A DNA stretch of 64,000 nucleotides, from positions 1 through 64,000 of the forward strand of contig NZ_JYJF01000019.1 of the NCBI RefSeq assembly GCF_000955975.1, in the 5' to 3' direction. Both the position numbers and the translations under genes were made by a program. Shown here piece after piece: positions 34,500-42,907 of this stretch (position 1 is its first letter; every line of letters starts with the position of its first letter). Source of the stretch: Saccharothrix sp. ST-888. Its GTDB lineage: Bacteria; Actinomycetota; Actinomycetes; Streptomycetales; Streptomycetaceae. Under the pieces are notes generated by a model. That model ran no database searches. It saw only the letters and a list, made by a program, of their open reading frames with translations, and had not been told where the DNA came from.

Positions 34500-35408
34500 T
34501 CAGGCCCTGGTCCGGGTCAGCTGCACGGCCACGGTCCGGTCCGCCGTGACGGCGGTGCCGTAGTCGGGGTCGGTGGTGCCGGCGTGGGCCGCCACCTCGA
34601 CCTCGCCCCTCTGGAACGGGGTGGTCGCGGTCGGGTCGGCCTGCGCCGACCAGGCGACCGGAGCGCCCGGCACGCACGACACGGACGTGCTGTACGGGCC
34701 GCGGATCAGGATCCGGTTCTTCACCTGGGTGACCAGGCCGGAGACCGCGACCTTGACCGGCTTGTTGCAGGCCACCGTGCCGTGCACGGTGGCCTTGCCG
34801 TTCAGGGCGCTCGCGGTGCCGTCGACCGCGATGCCCAGACCCAGGTCGAGCACGGCGGGCGGGGCCGGGTTGTCGATGTGGACCTCGCCGCGCAGCGCAG
34901 CGGTGCTCCCCTCGCAGTGCTGCTCATAGGTGGCGTCCAGGGCCTGGACGTAGCCGTTGGGCCCGAACACGGCCTTGGAGACGGTGAAGGAACCGGTGAG
35001 CGTGTTGCAGCCGCGGCCGTTCCCGCCGATGGACAGGCCCGGCTCGGCCGCGCCGTTGAACGGGAAGCGGGTGGCCCCGGTGTAGGTGCCGGGCGTCAGC
35101 GCCTGGCCGGCCGGGGCCGCGAGGCTGAGGTTCCACCAGTCACCGTGGGCCCCGTTGACCGAGATGCTGATCTCGTGGTCGTCGGCGGCCGCCGAGACGT
35201 CGAGGCGGTCCTGCGAGGCGGTCGAGTAGCTGTAGGACTGCCCGCCGCTGATGTAGTCGCCCGCGTCGCCGCCGAATCCGAGCGTCCCGGACGTGACGGT
35301 CTGCGCGTGGGCGGCGGTGCCCGCCAGCATCGTGGTGCCTGCGGCCAGCACCAGGGCGAGCCCGAATCCGGCTGCGGAACGCGCAGGTGCGGATCGTGTC
35401 GGCTTCAT
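34500..35408 (-). CDS. Secreted protein of unknown function
   Basis: The 302-residue protein has a Sec signal peptide (GFGLALVLAAGTTMLAGTAAHA, cleavage predicted after AHA near residue 35). The mature part is beta-rich and includes DYISGGQSYSYSTASQDRL, GNGRGCNTLTGSFTVSKAVFG and two Cys pairs. It looks like a jelly-roll or immunoglobulin-like exoprotein; I recognise no enzyme motif. It is convergent with the P450 gene, and the gap holds a G/C-rich stem (about 34470-34490). Confidence 0.7.
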   Translation of the reverse strand: MKPTRSAPARSAAGFGLALVLAAGTTMLAGTAAHAQTVTSGTLGFGGDAGDYISGGQSYSYSTASQDRLDVSAAADDHEISISVNGAHGDWWNLSLAAPAGQALTPGTYTGATRFPFNGAAEPGLSIGGNGRGCNTLTGSFTVSKAVFGPNGYVQALDATYEQHCEGSTAALRGEVHIDNPAPPAVLDLGLGIAVDGTASALNGKATVHGTVACNKPVKVAVSGLVTQVKNRILIRGPYSTSVSCVPGAPVAWSAQADPTATTPFQRGEVEVAAHAGTTDPDYGTAVTADRTVAVQLTRTRA

Positions 35409-35621
35409 ACGTGGTCCCCCCAGGGTGAAGCGATGGGCCTTGAGGCGGCCTCCTGCCGCCGGGCCGCAGCGAGTGTTTCAGCCGCCACCTGGGGGAACAA
35501 CTCGTTTTTGATCCACGACAGTTGGGAGATATGACCGCCGTCGGGTGCGGCCGAACAGCCGGAGTACACCGGGCCAAGCCCGGTTGAACCGGGAGTGCCC
35601 CGCGGCCGCGGTACGGGCCCG

Positions 35622-35667
35622 CCGGCTGCGGCGACCGGCGCCCCGTGACGCCGGTCGCCGCAGCCGG
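35622..35667 (-). terminator. Strong 19-bp hairpin
   Basis: The arms 35622-35640 and 35649-35667 are perfectly complementary with an 8-nt loop. The hairpin lies 23 nt past the stop of the PEP-mutase-family gene on the minus strand. Confidence 0.75.
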
Positions 35668-35689
35668 GAGGCGAACTACTGATTCCCGG

Positions 35690-36520
35690 TCAGGCCGGGA
35701 ACAGACCGTTGAGCTCCGGATAACCGAGCCCGCCCGCGAGGCCGCCGTAGGTGCCCTCGGTGTAGACCTCGCGGGCGGCCCGCCGGACCGCCGCGTACGC
35801 GACCTCGGCGAGCCCGGGGCCGAGGCTGATCCGGCCGACACCGAGGGCGGCGAGTTCGGCGACCGTCGGGGCGGCCGGGGAGCCGGTCACGTTGAGCGGG
35901 ACCGGCAGCGCCTTGGCGAGCGCCGCGATGACGGCCGGATCGGCCGTGCCCGGGACGAACACCCCGCTCGCCCCGGCCTCGACGTACGCCAGGCCCCGGG
36001 CGATCGCCTCGTCGAGCCGGCCCTCGGGCTCGCCGACGCCGCGCAGGAAGACGTCCGTCCTGGCGTTGAGGTACAGCGGCACGCCCGCGGCGGCAGCGGC
36101 CGCACGGGCGGCGGCGATCCGTTCGGCCGCCTCGGCGACCGGGCGCAGCTCGCGGGCTCCGTCGTCGGGGCCGTCCTCCAGGTTGACGCCGACCGCACCG
36201 GTGGCCAGCAGGGCGGTGACGGTCTCGCCCACCTCGGCGGCGGTCGCACCGAACCCGGTCTCCAGGTCCGCCGTGACGGGCAGGTCCACCGCGGCGGCGA
36301 TCAGGGCGGTCTGGGCCAGCGCCCGGTCCCGGTCGAGGCCGCCGCCGTCCCGGACGCCGAGCGCCCAGGAGACGCTCGCACTGGCGGTGGCGAGCGCCTG
36401 GGCGCCGGCGGCGGCGACCAGCCGGGCGCTCACCCCGTCCCAGACGTTGGCCAGGACGAGCGGATCGCCGGGCCGGTGCAGGTCGTTGAGGAGCTTGGCC
36501 TTGTCGTGCTGAGTGGTCAT
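35690..36520 (-). CDS. Isocitrate lyase/PEP mutase-family protein
   Basis: The 276-residue TIM-barrel protein contains LVLANVWDGVSARLV, PVTADLETGFG (metal-binding region), GVNLEDGPDD and YLNARTDVFLRG, the usual succession for the ICL/PEPM superfamily. The KKCGH motif of true isocitrate lyases is absent, so a C-C or P-C bond lyase or mutase acting on a small 2-oxo or 3-carboxy acid is more likely. It is in the same direction as the AhpD-like gene at 36589, with a 68-nt gap. Confidence 0.85.
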   Translation of the reverse strand: MTTQHDKAKLLNDLHRPGDPLVLANVWDGVSARLVAAAGAQALATASASVSWALGVRDGGGLDRDRALAQTALIAAAVDLPVTADLETGFGATAAEVGETVTALLATGAVGVNLEDGPDDGARELRPVAEAAERIAAARAAAAAAGVPLYLNARTDVFLRGVGEPEGRLDEAIARGLAYVEAGASGVFVPGTADPAVIAALAKALPVPLNVTGSPAAPTVAELAALGVGRISLGPGLAEVAYAAVRRAAREVYTEGTYGGLAGGLGYPELNGLFPA

Positions 36521-36588
36521 GGTGACACCCTGTCGGTGAGGCGCGGCAGTGGACTGGCGGAGATCGGACCTGAACCGGGGAGCGGGGG

Positions 36589-37068
36589 TCAGGACTGCTT
36601 GGGAGCCGGGCTGAGGCGGGTGGCGATGGCGATGCGGTTCCAGGAGTTGATCGTGATGATCATCGCGAGCAGCTGGGCCAGCTCCTTCTCCTCGAAGACC
36701 TTGGCGGCCTCCTCGAAGACCGCGTCCGGCACGTGCCCCTCGGTGACCTTGGTGACCGCCTCGGTCAGCGCGAGGGCGGCCCGCTCGCGGACGGTGAACC
36801 ACGGGGTCTCGCGCCAGGCCGGGAGGCTGAGCAGCCGGTGGTCCTGCTCGCCGATCTTGCGAGCGTCGGTGGTGTGCATGTCGAGGCAGAAGGCGCAGCC
36901 GTTGATCACCGAGGCGTAGGTCTTGACCAGCTCGGCGATGATCGGGTCCAGCCCGGCGGACGCCGCACGGTCCAGGTTGATCATCGCGCGGTAGAACTCG
37001 GGAGCCTGCTCGGGGAGCGAGATGCGCTGGATCGGGGCGGGGACGTAAGCGTTCCGGTTCGTCGTCAT
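36589..37068 (-). CDS. Carboxymuconolactone decarboxylase/AhpD-family protein
   Basis: The 159-residue all-helical protein has the redox motif NGCAFCLDMHTTDARK (C-x-x-C with the downstream His), typical of AhpD-like alkyl-hydroperoxidase proteins. It starts at ATG 37068 (MTTNRNAYVPAP). It is divergent from the MocR regulator at 37118 with only 49 nt between, a common streptomycete pairing that suggests repression by the MocR product. Confidence 0.88.
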   Translation of the reverse strand: MTTNRNAYVPAPIQRISLPEQAPEFYRAMINLDRAASAGLDPIIAELVKTYASVINGCAFCLDMHTTDARKIGEQDHRLLSLPAWRETPWFTVRERAALALTEAVTKVTEGHVPDAVFEEAAKVFEEKELAQLLAMIITINSWNRIAIATRLSPAPKQS

Positions 37069-37117
37069 GTGGTCAACGGTAGTGCCGGTTGGCCCGCCCG
37101 TATGGTTCATTTGGCGC

Positions 37118-38539
37118 ATGGAATCCTGGGCCACTTTCGGTGGCGACCTGCACCTTGACCTGACCGCCGGACGGTCGCGCGGTCTCGGCCTGCGCGAAGC
37201 CCTGGAGGACGCGCTGCGCGCGGCGGTCCGCGACGGCCGGCTGCCGCCCGGCACCCGGCTGCCCTCCTCACGGGCCCTCTCCGGCGACCTCGGCATCGCC
37301 CGGAACACCGTCGCGGAGGCGTACGCCCAGCTCGCCGCCGAGGGCTGGCTGGCCTCCCGGCAGGGCTCGGGCACGGTGGTGGCCGAACGCGGGACGCCGT
37401 CCGAGACCACCGCGCCGATCGCCCGGCCGCTCAAGTCCGCCGTCCGCTACGACCTGCTGCCCGGCCGGCCCGACGTCTCGCTGTTTCCGCGCTCCGCCTG
37501 GCTGGCGGCGTCCCGCCGGGCGCTGACGGCGGCCCCCAACGAGGCGTTCGGCTACTCCGACCGGCGCGGGCGGATCGAGCTGCGCCGCGCCCTCGCCGAG
37601 TACCTGGCCCGGGTCCGCGGGGTACGGACCGACCCCGAGCGGATCCTGATCTGCGCGGGCTACACCCAGGGTCTCGGCCTGCTCTGCGGCGCACTGCGCG
37701 AGCGCGGCGTACGGGCGGTGGCGGTCGAGGAGTACGGGCTGCCGCCGCAGCAGCAGGTGATCACGGCGTCCGGGCTGGAGACCGTGGCGCTGCCCCTGGA
37801 CGAGGCCGGGGCCCGTACCGACCTGCTGGCGGACTCCGGTGCGGGCGCGGTGGTGCTCACCTCGGCGCACCAGTTCCCGACCGGCGTACCGCTGCGGGCC
37901 GCGCGCCGGGCCGCCGCCGTCGCCTGGGCCCGCGAGAGCGGCGGGATCGTCATCGAGGACGACTACGACGGCGAGTTCCGCTACGACCGGCAGCCGATCG
38001 GCGCGATGCAGGCACTGGACCCGGAACGGGTGGTGTACGCGGGCACCACCAGCAAGAGCCTCGCGCCCGGGCTGCGCCTCGGCTGGCTCGCCCTGCCCGG
38101 GGACCTGGTCGAACCGGTGGGGCGGCAGAAGGAGTTGGCCGACGGGCAGTCCGGCGCCCTCGAACAGCTGGCCCTGGCCGAGCTGATCACCTCGGGCGGC
38201 TTCGACCGGCACATCCGCCGCTGCCGGCTGCACTACCGGCGCCGCCGCGACCAGTTGACGGCCCTCCTCGCCGAACGGGTCCCAGACGTCCGGGTCACCG
38301 GCATCGCGGCCGGACTGCACGCGGTCCTGCAGCTGCCGCCCGGATCGCTCAGCGAGGACGAACTGCGCCACCAGGCAGCCTGGTTGGGCCTCTCACTGCA
38401 GACCATGTCCGAGTGCCGCACACCCGCGGCCGGGCCGGCGCCGGACGCGCCGCCGGCGCTGGTGATCGGCTACGGCACCCCGCCGGAGCACGCCTTCTCC
38501 GCCGCGCTGGACGCGCTCTGCACGCTGCTCCGGCTGTGA
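37118..38539 (+). CDS. MocR/PdxR-type GntR-aminotransferase regulator
   Basis: The 473-residue chimera of an N-terminal GntR winged helix (about residues 18-85, LPSSRALSGDLGIARNTVAEA) and a type I aminotransferase domain (about 115-470) has ILICAGYTQGLGLL, IVIEDDYDGEFRYDRQP and the PLP-lysine motif AGTTSKSLAPGLRLGW (about Lys312). MocR proteins sense PLP or amino compounds. TATGGT at 37101-37106 lies 11 nt before the ATG. It probably controls the divergent AhpD-like and PEP-mutase-family genes. Confidence 0.9.
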   Translation: MESWATFGGDLHLDLTAGRSRGLGLREALEDALRAAVRDGRLPPGTRLPSSRALSGDLGIARNTVAEAYAQLAAEGWLASRQGSGTVVAERGTPSETTAPIARPLKSAVRYDLLPGRPDVSLFPRSAWLAASRRALTAAPNEAFGYSDRRGRIELRRALAEYLARVRGVRTDPERILICAGYTQGLGLLCGALRERGVRAVAVEEYGLPPQQQVITASGLETVALPLDEAGARTDLLADSGAGAVVLTSAHQFPTGVPLRAARRAAAVAWARESGGIVIEDDYDGEFRYDRQPIGAMQALDPERVVYAGTTSKSLAPGLRLGWLALPGDLVEPVGRQKELADGQSGALEQLALAELITSGGFDRHIRRCRLHYRRRRDQLTALLAERVPDVRVTGIAAGLHAVLQLPPGSLSEDELRHQAAWLGLSLQTMSECRTPAAGPAPDAPPALVIGYGTPPEHAFSAALDALCTLLRL

Positions 38540-38566
38540 GCGGGGTGCGCAGGGACGGCCCCGGCA

Positions 38567-38704
38567 CTACTTGTTGCGGCCCCCGAGCTCGAAGAGCAGG
38601 AGGATGAAACCGGCGAACACGTGGGTCGCCGCCGTGTAGACGATCACGCGTATCCAGACGCGGCGGTCTGCGATGCGTCCGGCGTCGATGGTGCGCTTGG
38701 CCAT
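38567..38704 (-). CDS. DUF6126-type small membrane protein
   Basis: The 45-residue protein has one transmembrane helix (about residues 18-40, VIVYTAATHVFAGFILLLF) preceded by basic residues and RIADRRVWIR, matching the streptomycete DUF6126 type. The ATG is at 38704 and the stop at 38567. It lies downstream of the XRE-cupin regulator on the same strand, its usual neighbour, but an inverted-repeat remnant lies between. Confidence 0.8.
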   Translation of the reverse strand: MAKRTIDAGRIADRRVWIRVIVYTAATHVFAGFILLLFELGGRNK

Positions 38705-38880
38705 GGTGGGCCTCCCGTCGAAGGTGTGGTCGTGTTCCGACCGGGGTTTCGGGGCCGGGACTTGTCCCGGCCGGTTGTGCGGGGACGTGGACTTCGGAGG
38801 GGCGGGGGACCTCACGGAACGGCAGGGTCCGAGGCACAACCCGCTCACCCGGTCAGGCTGAACGTCGGTGTCTTCCGACT

Positions 38881-38901
38881 CGCGCAGTTCCCCGCGCCCC
38901 T
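38881..38901. repeat. Streptomyces-type repeat arm, partial copy B
   Basis: CGCGCAGTTCCCCGCGCCCC plus one base matches the right arm of copy A. The expected left arm is only faintly recognisable near 38794-38815, so this copy is decayed. It sits just beyond the 3' end of the XRE-cupin gene. Confidence 0.75.
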
Positions 38902-38929
38902 CAAGGAACCGCTGTCCCGCCGACCGGGG

Positions 38930-39514
38930 CTAGTGCGCCCCGCCCAGGCAGAGTTCGCCGCCCGGGCTCTGCAACAGGGTGTGCAGGAAGAGCAACTCGA
39001 CGCCGTTGGACGAGTCGGCCGCGATGCGGTGCGGGGTGAGCGAGTCGAAGTGTGCGGAGTCGCCCTCGTCCAGCAGGTGGACCTGCTCGCCGAGGGTCAG
39101 CCGCAGCCGCCCCCGCAGGACGTACAGCCACTCCTCACCGGGGTGCACCCTGACCACCGCGTCCTGCAGGCCGGCCGGTACGTGGACGCGCAGCGCCTGC
39201 ATCGCCCGTCCCGGGGTGCCGGCGCGCCGGTAGCCCCAGCCGCCGGCCCGGCCCGGCTCGATCGCGCCGCCCCTGACCACCGGATCCGGGTCGCCCGGCA
39301 GCTCGCCGAGCAGCCCGGCGACCGTCGTGCCGTACGCCCGGGCCAGCCCGAGCAGTACCGGCAGCGAGGGCTGCCGCTGCCCGGTCTCCAGGCGCGACAG
39401 ATACGCTGGGGAGAGGCCCACCCGGGTCGCCGCCGCTTCGAGCGTGTACCGGCTGCTCAGCCGGTGCTCCCGCAGTCTGGCGCCGAGGCCCTCGACCTCC
39501 TGGTCCGTACTCAT
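38930..39514 (-). CDS. XRE-family regulator with C-terminal cupin
   Basis: The 194-residue protein has an N-terminal helix-turn-helix (about residues 15-70, LEAAATRVGLSPAYLSRLE) and a C-terminal cupin (about 115-185, VHPGEEWLYVLRGRLRLTLG and AHFDSLTPHRI). Such regulators sense small ligands through the cupin. The ATG at 39514 (MSTDQEVEG) is chosen because upstream residues have no HTH context and run into the palindromic region at 39544-39569, a likely autoregulatory operator. Confidence 0.9.
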   Translation of the reverse strand: MSTDQEVEGLGARLREHRLSSRYTLEAAATRVGLSPAYLSRLETGQRQPSLPVLLGLARAYGTTVAGLLGELPGDPDPVVRGGAIEPGRAGGWGYRRAGTPGRAMQALRVHVPAGLQDAVVRVHPGEEWLYVLRGRLRLTLGEQVHLLDEGDSAHFDSLTPHRIAADSSNGVELLFLHTLLQSPGGELCLGGAH

Positions 39515-39543
39515 ACGCCCAGTCCACACCCGCCCTGCCCCAG

Positions 39544-39569
39544 AGGCAAGAAAATTGCCTGTGAGGCAA
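39544..39569. promoter_or_regulatory. Tripartite AGGCAA/TTGCCT operator
   Basis: AGGCAA (39544-39549), TTGCCT (39555-39560) and AGGCAA (39564-39569) alternate in orientation, forming two overlapping palindromes with 5- and 3-nt spacers. They sit 30 nt upstream of the XRE-cupin start, in an AT-richer patch between divergent genes. Confidence 0.65.
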
Positions 39570-39672
39570 GAGGCCTCAAAAGGGGCCGTCCCTTCCCCCC
39601 GGGCCGGCGGGACTCCGGCGTCACATCGGTGCACGTCGACGACCGACCGCTCCGCGGGCGATGCTGTGGGTT

Positions 39673-40449
39673 ATGACGAAGTCGGACACCCGGGACTACG
39701 AGCGCGTACTCGATCTGGTCGTCGCGGTTCTGGAGACGGACGAGCCGGAGACCCTGTGGAACCTGCTCGCCGAGCACCTGCTCGACGTCTTCGGCAGCCG
39801 CACCGTGAGCATCACGGAGATGCACCGGACCCATCGGAGAGCCCGCACCGAGGGATGGGCACCGCAGCGGATCGGACCGGCGATCAGCGAGCACGTGGAG
39901 CGGCAGATACGACAGCAGCATCCGCTGATCGGGTACCTCTCCGCCGGTGAGGTCCGCCCGGTGTCGGTGGCCGGGATCTGTTCCGGGTGGCGCGGCTCGG
40001 CGTGCTACGACGAGGCGTACCAGGCCTTCGGGACCACCCACCAGCTGGGCCTTCCGCTGGCCACGGCGCGGCACACCATCAGGACCATCGTGCTCAGCCG
40101 CCGGGGCACCGACTTCGGTGCGCGCCGCCTGGCCATGGCCGACCGGATCCAGCCGCTGCTCGTCGGCGCGGACCGCCAGCAGCACAGGCTGCGGCAGCTC
40201 CGCGACGCCGCTGCGGCGGCCGGTGCCGGCGACACGGTGCAGCGGGCCGCCGGGTACGGGCTGACGCCACGCGAACTGACCGTGCTGAGCCTGCTCACCG
40301 AGGGCCTCACGGCCGCTGCCATCGCCCGCCGCCTGGCCATCTCCCCGCACACGGTCAACCGCCACCTGGAGGGGATCTACCGCAAGCTCGACACCGACAA
40401 CAAGGTCTCCGCCGTACGCATGGCCCACCGGCTGGGCCTGGCCCACTGA
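39673..40449 (+). CDS. LuxR-type transcriptional regulator
   Basis: The 258-residue protein has a GAF/PAS-like N-terminal half and a C-terminal LuxR HTH (about residues 195-255) with LTPRELTVLSLLTEGLTAAA and AISPHTVNRHLEGIYRKL. No receiver domain motif is present, so it is an orphan rather than a response regulator. The start could be ATG 39661 or ATG 39673 (MTKSDTRDYERV); neither has a clear Shine-Dalgarno, and I chose the shorter form because the upstream residues add no domain. Confidence 0.82.
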   Translation: MTKSDTRDYERVLDLVVAVLETDEPETLWNLLAEHLLDVFGSRTVSITEMHRTHRRARTEGWAPQRIGPAISEHVERQIRQQHPLIGYLSAGEVRPVSVAGICSGWRGSACYDEAYQAFGTTHQLGLPLATARHTIRTIVLSRRGTDFGARRLAMADRIQPLLVGADRQQHRLRQLRDAAAAAGAGDTVQRAAGYGLTPRELTVLSLLTEGLTAAAIARRLAISPHTVNRHLEGIYRKLDTDNKVSAVRMAHRLGLAH

Positions 40450-40711
40450 GGCACCGGCGCGGGCGGTCGGGTCGGCCGGGGCGGGGCCGGATCGGGAACG
40501 CTGCGGCGCGGACGTACCGCCGGGTCCGGCCATAGGAAGTTCTCCCCATGGCACCGCCCCGGGCCGGTTGCCAGGATCTGAAGCGGGCGTGGGAGAGCGG
40601 CGGCGGCCGACCTCCCGCCCCCGGCCGTGCGCGAGGCGGGACGGCACCGGCCCCGTCCCCTGGACCGCAGGGGAGTCCAGGGGGCAGGGTCCGGCGAGCC
40701 TCCCGGCCGCG

Positions 40712-42445
40712 CTACGGCCGGGGGATGTTCCGCAGGTTGCTCCGGGCCAGGTCGATCATCCTGCCGACACCGCCGGACAGGACCGTCCGGCCCGCCGCCA
40801 GGGCGAAGCCCTTGAGCTGGGCGGCGGTGATGCGCGGCGGGATGGCGAGCGCGTTGGGGTCGGTGACCACGTCCACCAGCACCGGACCCGAGCGTTGCAG
40901 CGCCTCCGCCAGCACCTCCCGCACCTTCGCCGGGTCGGTCACCCGCTTCGCCTGGATGCCCATCGCGCGGGCGATGGCCGCGTAGTCCACGTCGCCGTTG
41001 TCGATCTCCCACTCGGGGTAGCCGGAGACCAGCATCTCCAGCTTGATCATGCCCAGCGCGCCGTTGTTGAAGACCACCGTCTTCACCGGCAGCCGGTGCT
41101 TGGCCACCGTGAGCAGTTCACCGAGCAGCATGCCGAGCCCGCCGTCGCCGGACATCGAGACCACCTGCCGCCCGGGGAAGGCGAATTGGGCACCGATCGC
41201 ATGCGGCAGCGCGTTGGCCATCGAGCCGTGCAGGAAGGAGCCGATCACCCGCCGCCGGCCGTTGGGCGTCAGATAGCGGGCGGCCCAGACGTTGCACATA
41301 CCGGTGTCGACCGTGAACACCGCGTCGTCGTCGGCGAGTTCGTCCAGCACGGCGGCCACGTACTCGGGATGGATCGGCACCTGGTTCTCGATCTTCCTGG
41401 TGTAGGCGCTCACCACGCCCTCCAGCGCCTTGCAGTGCTTGTCCAGCAGCTCGTCGAGGAAGCGGCGGTCCTGCTTCTGCTCCAGCAGCGGCAGCACCGC
41501 CCGCAAGGTGGCCGACACGTCGCCGTGCACGGCGAGTTCGAGCGGCGTCCGGCGGCCGAGCCGGGTCGCGTCGTGGTCGACCTGGATGGTGCGGGTCTGC
41601 GGCAGGAAGGAGTCGTACGGGAAGTCGGTCCCCAGCAGCAGGACCAACTCGGCCTCGTGCAGCGCCTCGTGGCAGGCGCCGTAGCCGAGCAGCCCGCTCA
41701 TCCCGACGTCGTACGGGTTGTCGTACTGGATCCACTCCTTGCCGCGCAGCGAGTGGCCGATCGGGGAGTTGAGCATTCCGGCGAGCTCCATCACCCCGGC
41801 GTGGGCGTCCCGGACCCCCGCTCCGCAGAACAGGGTCACCCGCTCCACCGAGTTGAGTGCCTGGGCCAGGGCCTGCACCTGGGACCAGGGCGGCGCGGCG
41901 ACGGCCTGTTCGGCCAGGAAGTAGCTGCTGCCGGTCGGCCCGGCGGCCGGGAGCGCGGCGATGTCGCCGGGGAAGACCAGCACCGAGACACCGCGTGCGC
42001 CCAGTGCGTGCTGCACCGCGACCCGCAGCAGGCGGGGGAGCTGCTCGGGGGTGCCGACCAGTTCGCAGAAGCTGCTGCAGTCGGTGAACACCCGGTCGGG
42101 GTGGGTCTCCTGGAAGAAGCCGGTGCCGATCTGGCCGGAGGGGATGTGCGAGGCCAGCGCCAGCACCGGGACGCCGCTGCGGTGGGCGTCGTAGAGGCCC
42201 TGGATCAGATGGGTGTTGCCGGGGCCGCAGGAGCCCGCGCAGACCGCCAGACGCCCGGTGAGCTCGGCCTCGGCCGCCGCCGCGAAGGCGCCGGCCTCCT
42301 CGTTGCGGACGTGCACCCAGTGCAGGTCGGGGGCCCGGCGGATGGCGTCCACCACGGGATTGAGGCTGTCGCCCACCACCCCGTAGACCCGCTCGACCCC
42401 GGCCTGCCGGAGTACCTCCACCATCTGCTCGGCCACGCTGCCCAT
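40712..42445 (-). CDS. poxB: Pyruvate dehydrogenase (quinone), thiamine diphosphate-dependent
   Basis: The 577-residue ThDP enzyme has VYGVVGDSLNPVVDAI, the ThDP-activating Glu in HVRNEEAGAFAAAAEAELTG, SCGPGNTHLIQGLYDAHRSG, and the C-terminal ThDP motif MSGDGGLGMLLGE...NNGALGMIKLEM. The SHIPSGQIGTGFFQETHPD stretch is characteristic of PoxB. It decarboxylates pyruvate to acetate plus CO2 while reducing quinone at the membrane. A CCCGGCCG/CGGCCGGG hairpin overlaps the stop codon (40702-40722) and may end transcription. Confidence 0.93.
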   Translation of the reverse strand: MGSVAEQMVEVLRQAGVERVYGVVGDSLNPVVDAIRRAPDLHWVHVRNEEAGAFAAAAEAELTGRLAVCAGSCGPGNTHLIQGLYDAHRSGVPVLALASHIPSGQIGTGFFQETHPDRVFTDCSSFCELVGTPEQLPRLLRVAVQHALGARGVSVLVFPGDIAALPAAGPTGSSYFLAEQAVAAPPWSQVQALAQALNSVERVTLFCGAGVRDAHAGVMELAGMLNSPIGHSLRGKEWIQYDNPYDVGMSGLLGYGACHEALHEAELVLLLGTDFPYDSFLPQTRTIQVDHDATRLGRRTPLELAVHGDVSATLRAVLPLLEQKQDRRFLDELLDKHCKALEGVVSAYTRKIENQVPIHPEYVAAVLDELADDDAVFTVDTGMCNVWAARYLTPNGRRRVIGSFLHGSMANALPHAIGAQFAFPGRQVVSMSGDGGLGMLLGELLTVAKHRLPVKTVVFNNGALGMIKLEMLVSGYPEWEIDNGDVDYAAIARAMGIQAKRVTDPAKVREVLAEALQRSGPVLVDVVTDPNALAIPPRITAAQLKGFALAAGRTVLSGGVGRMIDLARSNLRNIPRP

Positions 42446-42907
42446 CGGGCCACCTCGTCTCACCGGCTGGTCACAGCACGCCACCAGCCTGCGGTCACCA
42501 CACCCTCCGAGCACCCGGCGCTACGCCGGACGGGGTACGCCCAGGGGCGTATACGGCAGCGCGGTCACTCCACGGCCTTCAGCGGCATTGGGGCACGGGG
42601 TTGTCCGGGGTCTCCAGCCAGACCGTCCGTCCGTCCGTCCGCCGTGACGGTCAGGCCGAACCTGTCGAACCCGGGCCGGCCATGTGCCACCGGCATTCCG
42701 GGCTCACTGCGCCACCATCCCCGCCAGAGCACTCGCCAGCATCGGCGAAATCGCCTGGGTCGAACCCGACTACCTTCCCGACCGCTGCACCGACCACCAG
42801 ACTCGCCGGATCTGGTCCGCCCTGCCGCGCCTCACCGACCCATTCGCCGCCGTTTACCACGTCGAGGGTCGCGCCATCACGGCCTGAAGGGGCGCGGCCG
42901 GGAGGGA
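42446..42907. other. Intergenic region with a possible orphan reading frame
   Basis: The gap between the divergently placed poxB start and the S53 peptidase 3' end contains one plus-strand frame at 42684-42887 (67 codons). Its last 45 codons (from SIGEIAWVEPDYLPDRC) have fairly high GC3, but it lacks a ribosome binding site and I recognise no family. It may be a short remnant of a decayed gene or chance. A TCCGTCCGTCCGTCCG microrepeat lies at about 42627-42642. Confidence 0.3.

Noticed and set aside
42684..42887. 67-codon frame as a definite gene
   Set aside because: Codon use is partly gene-like, but there is no ribosome binding site, recognised family or operon context, so it is only mentioned within the intergenic entry.
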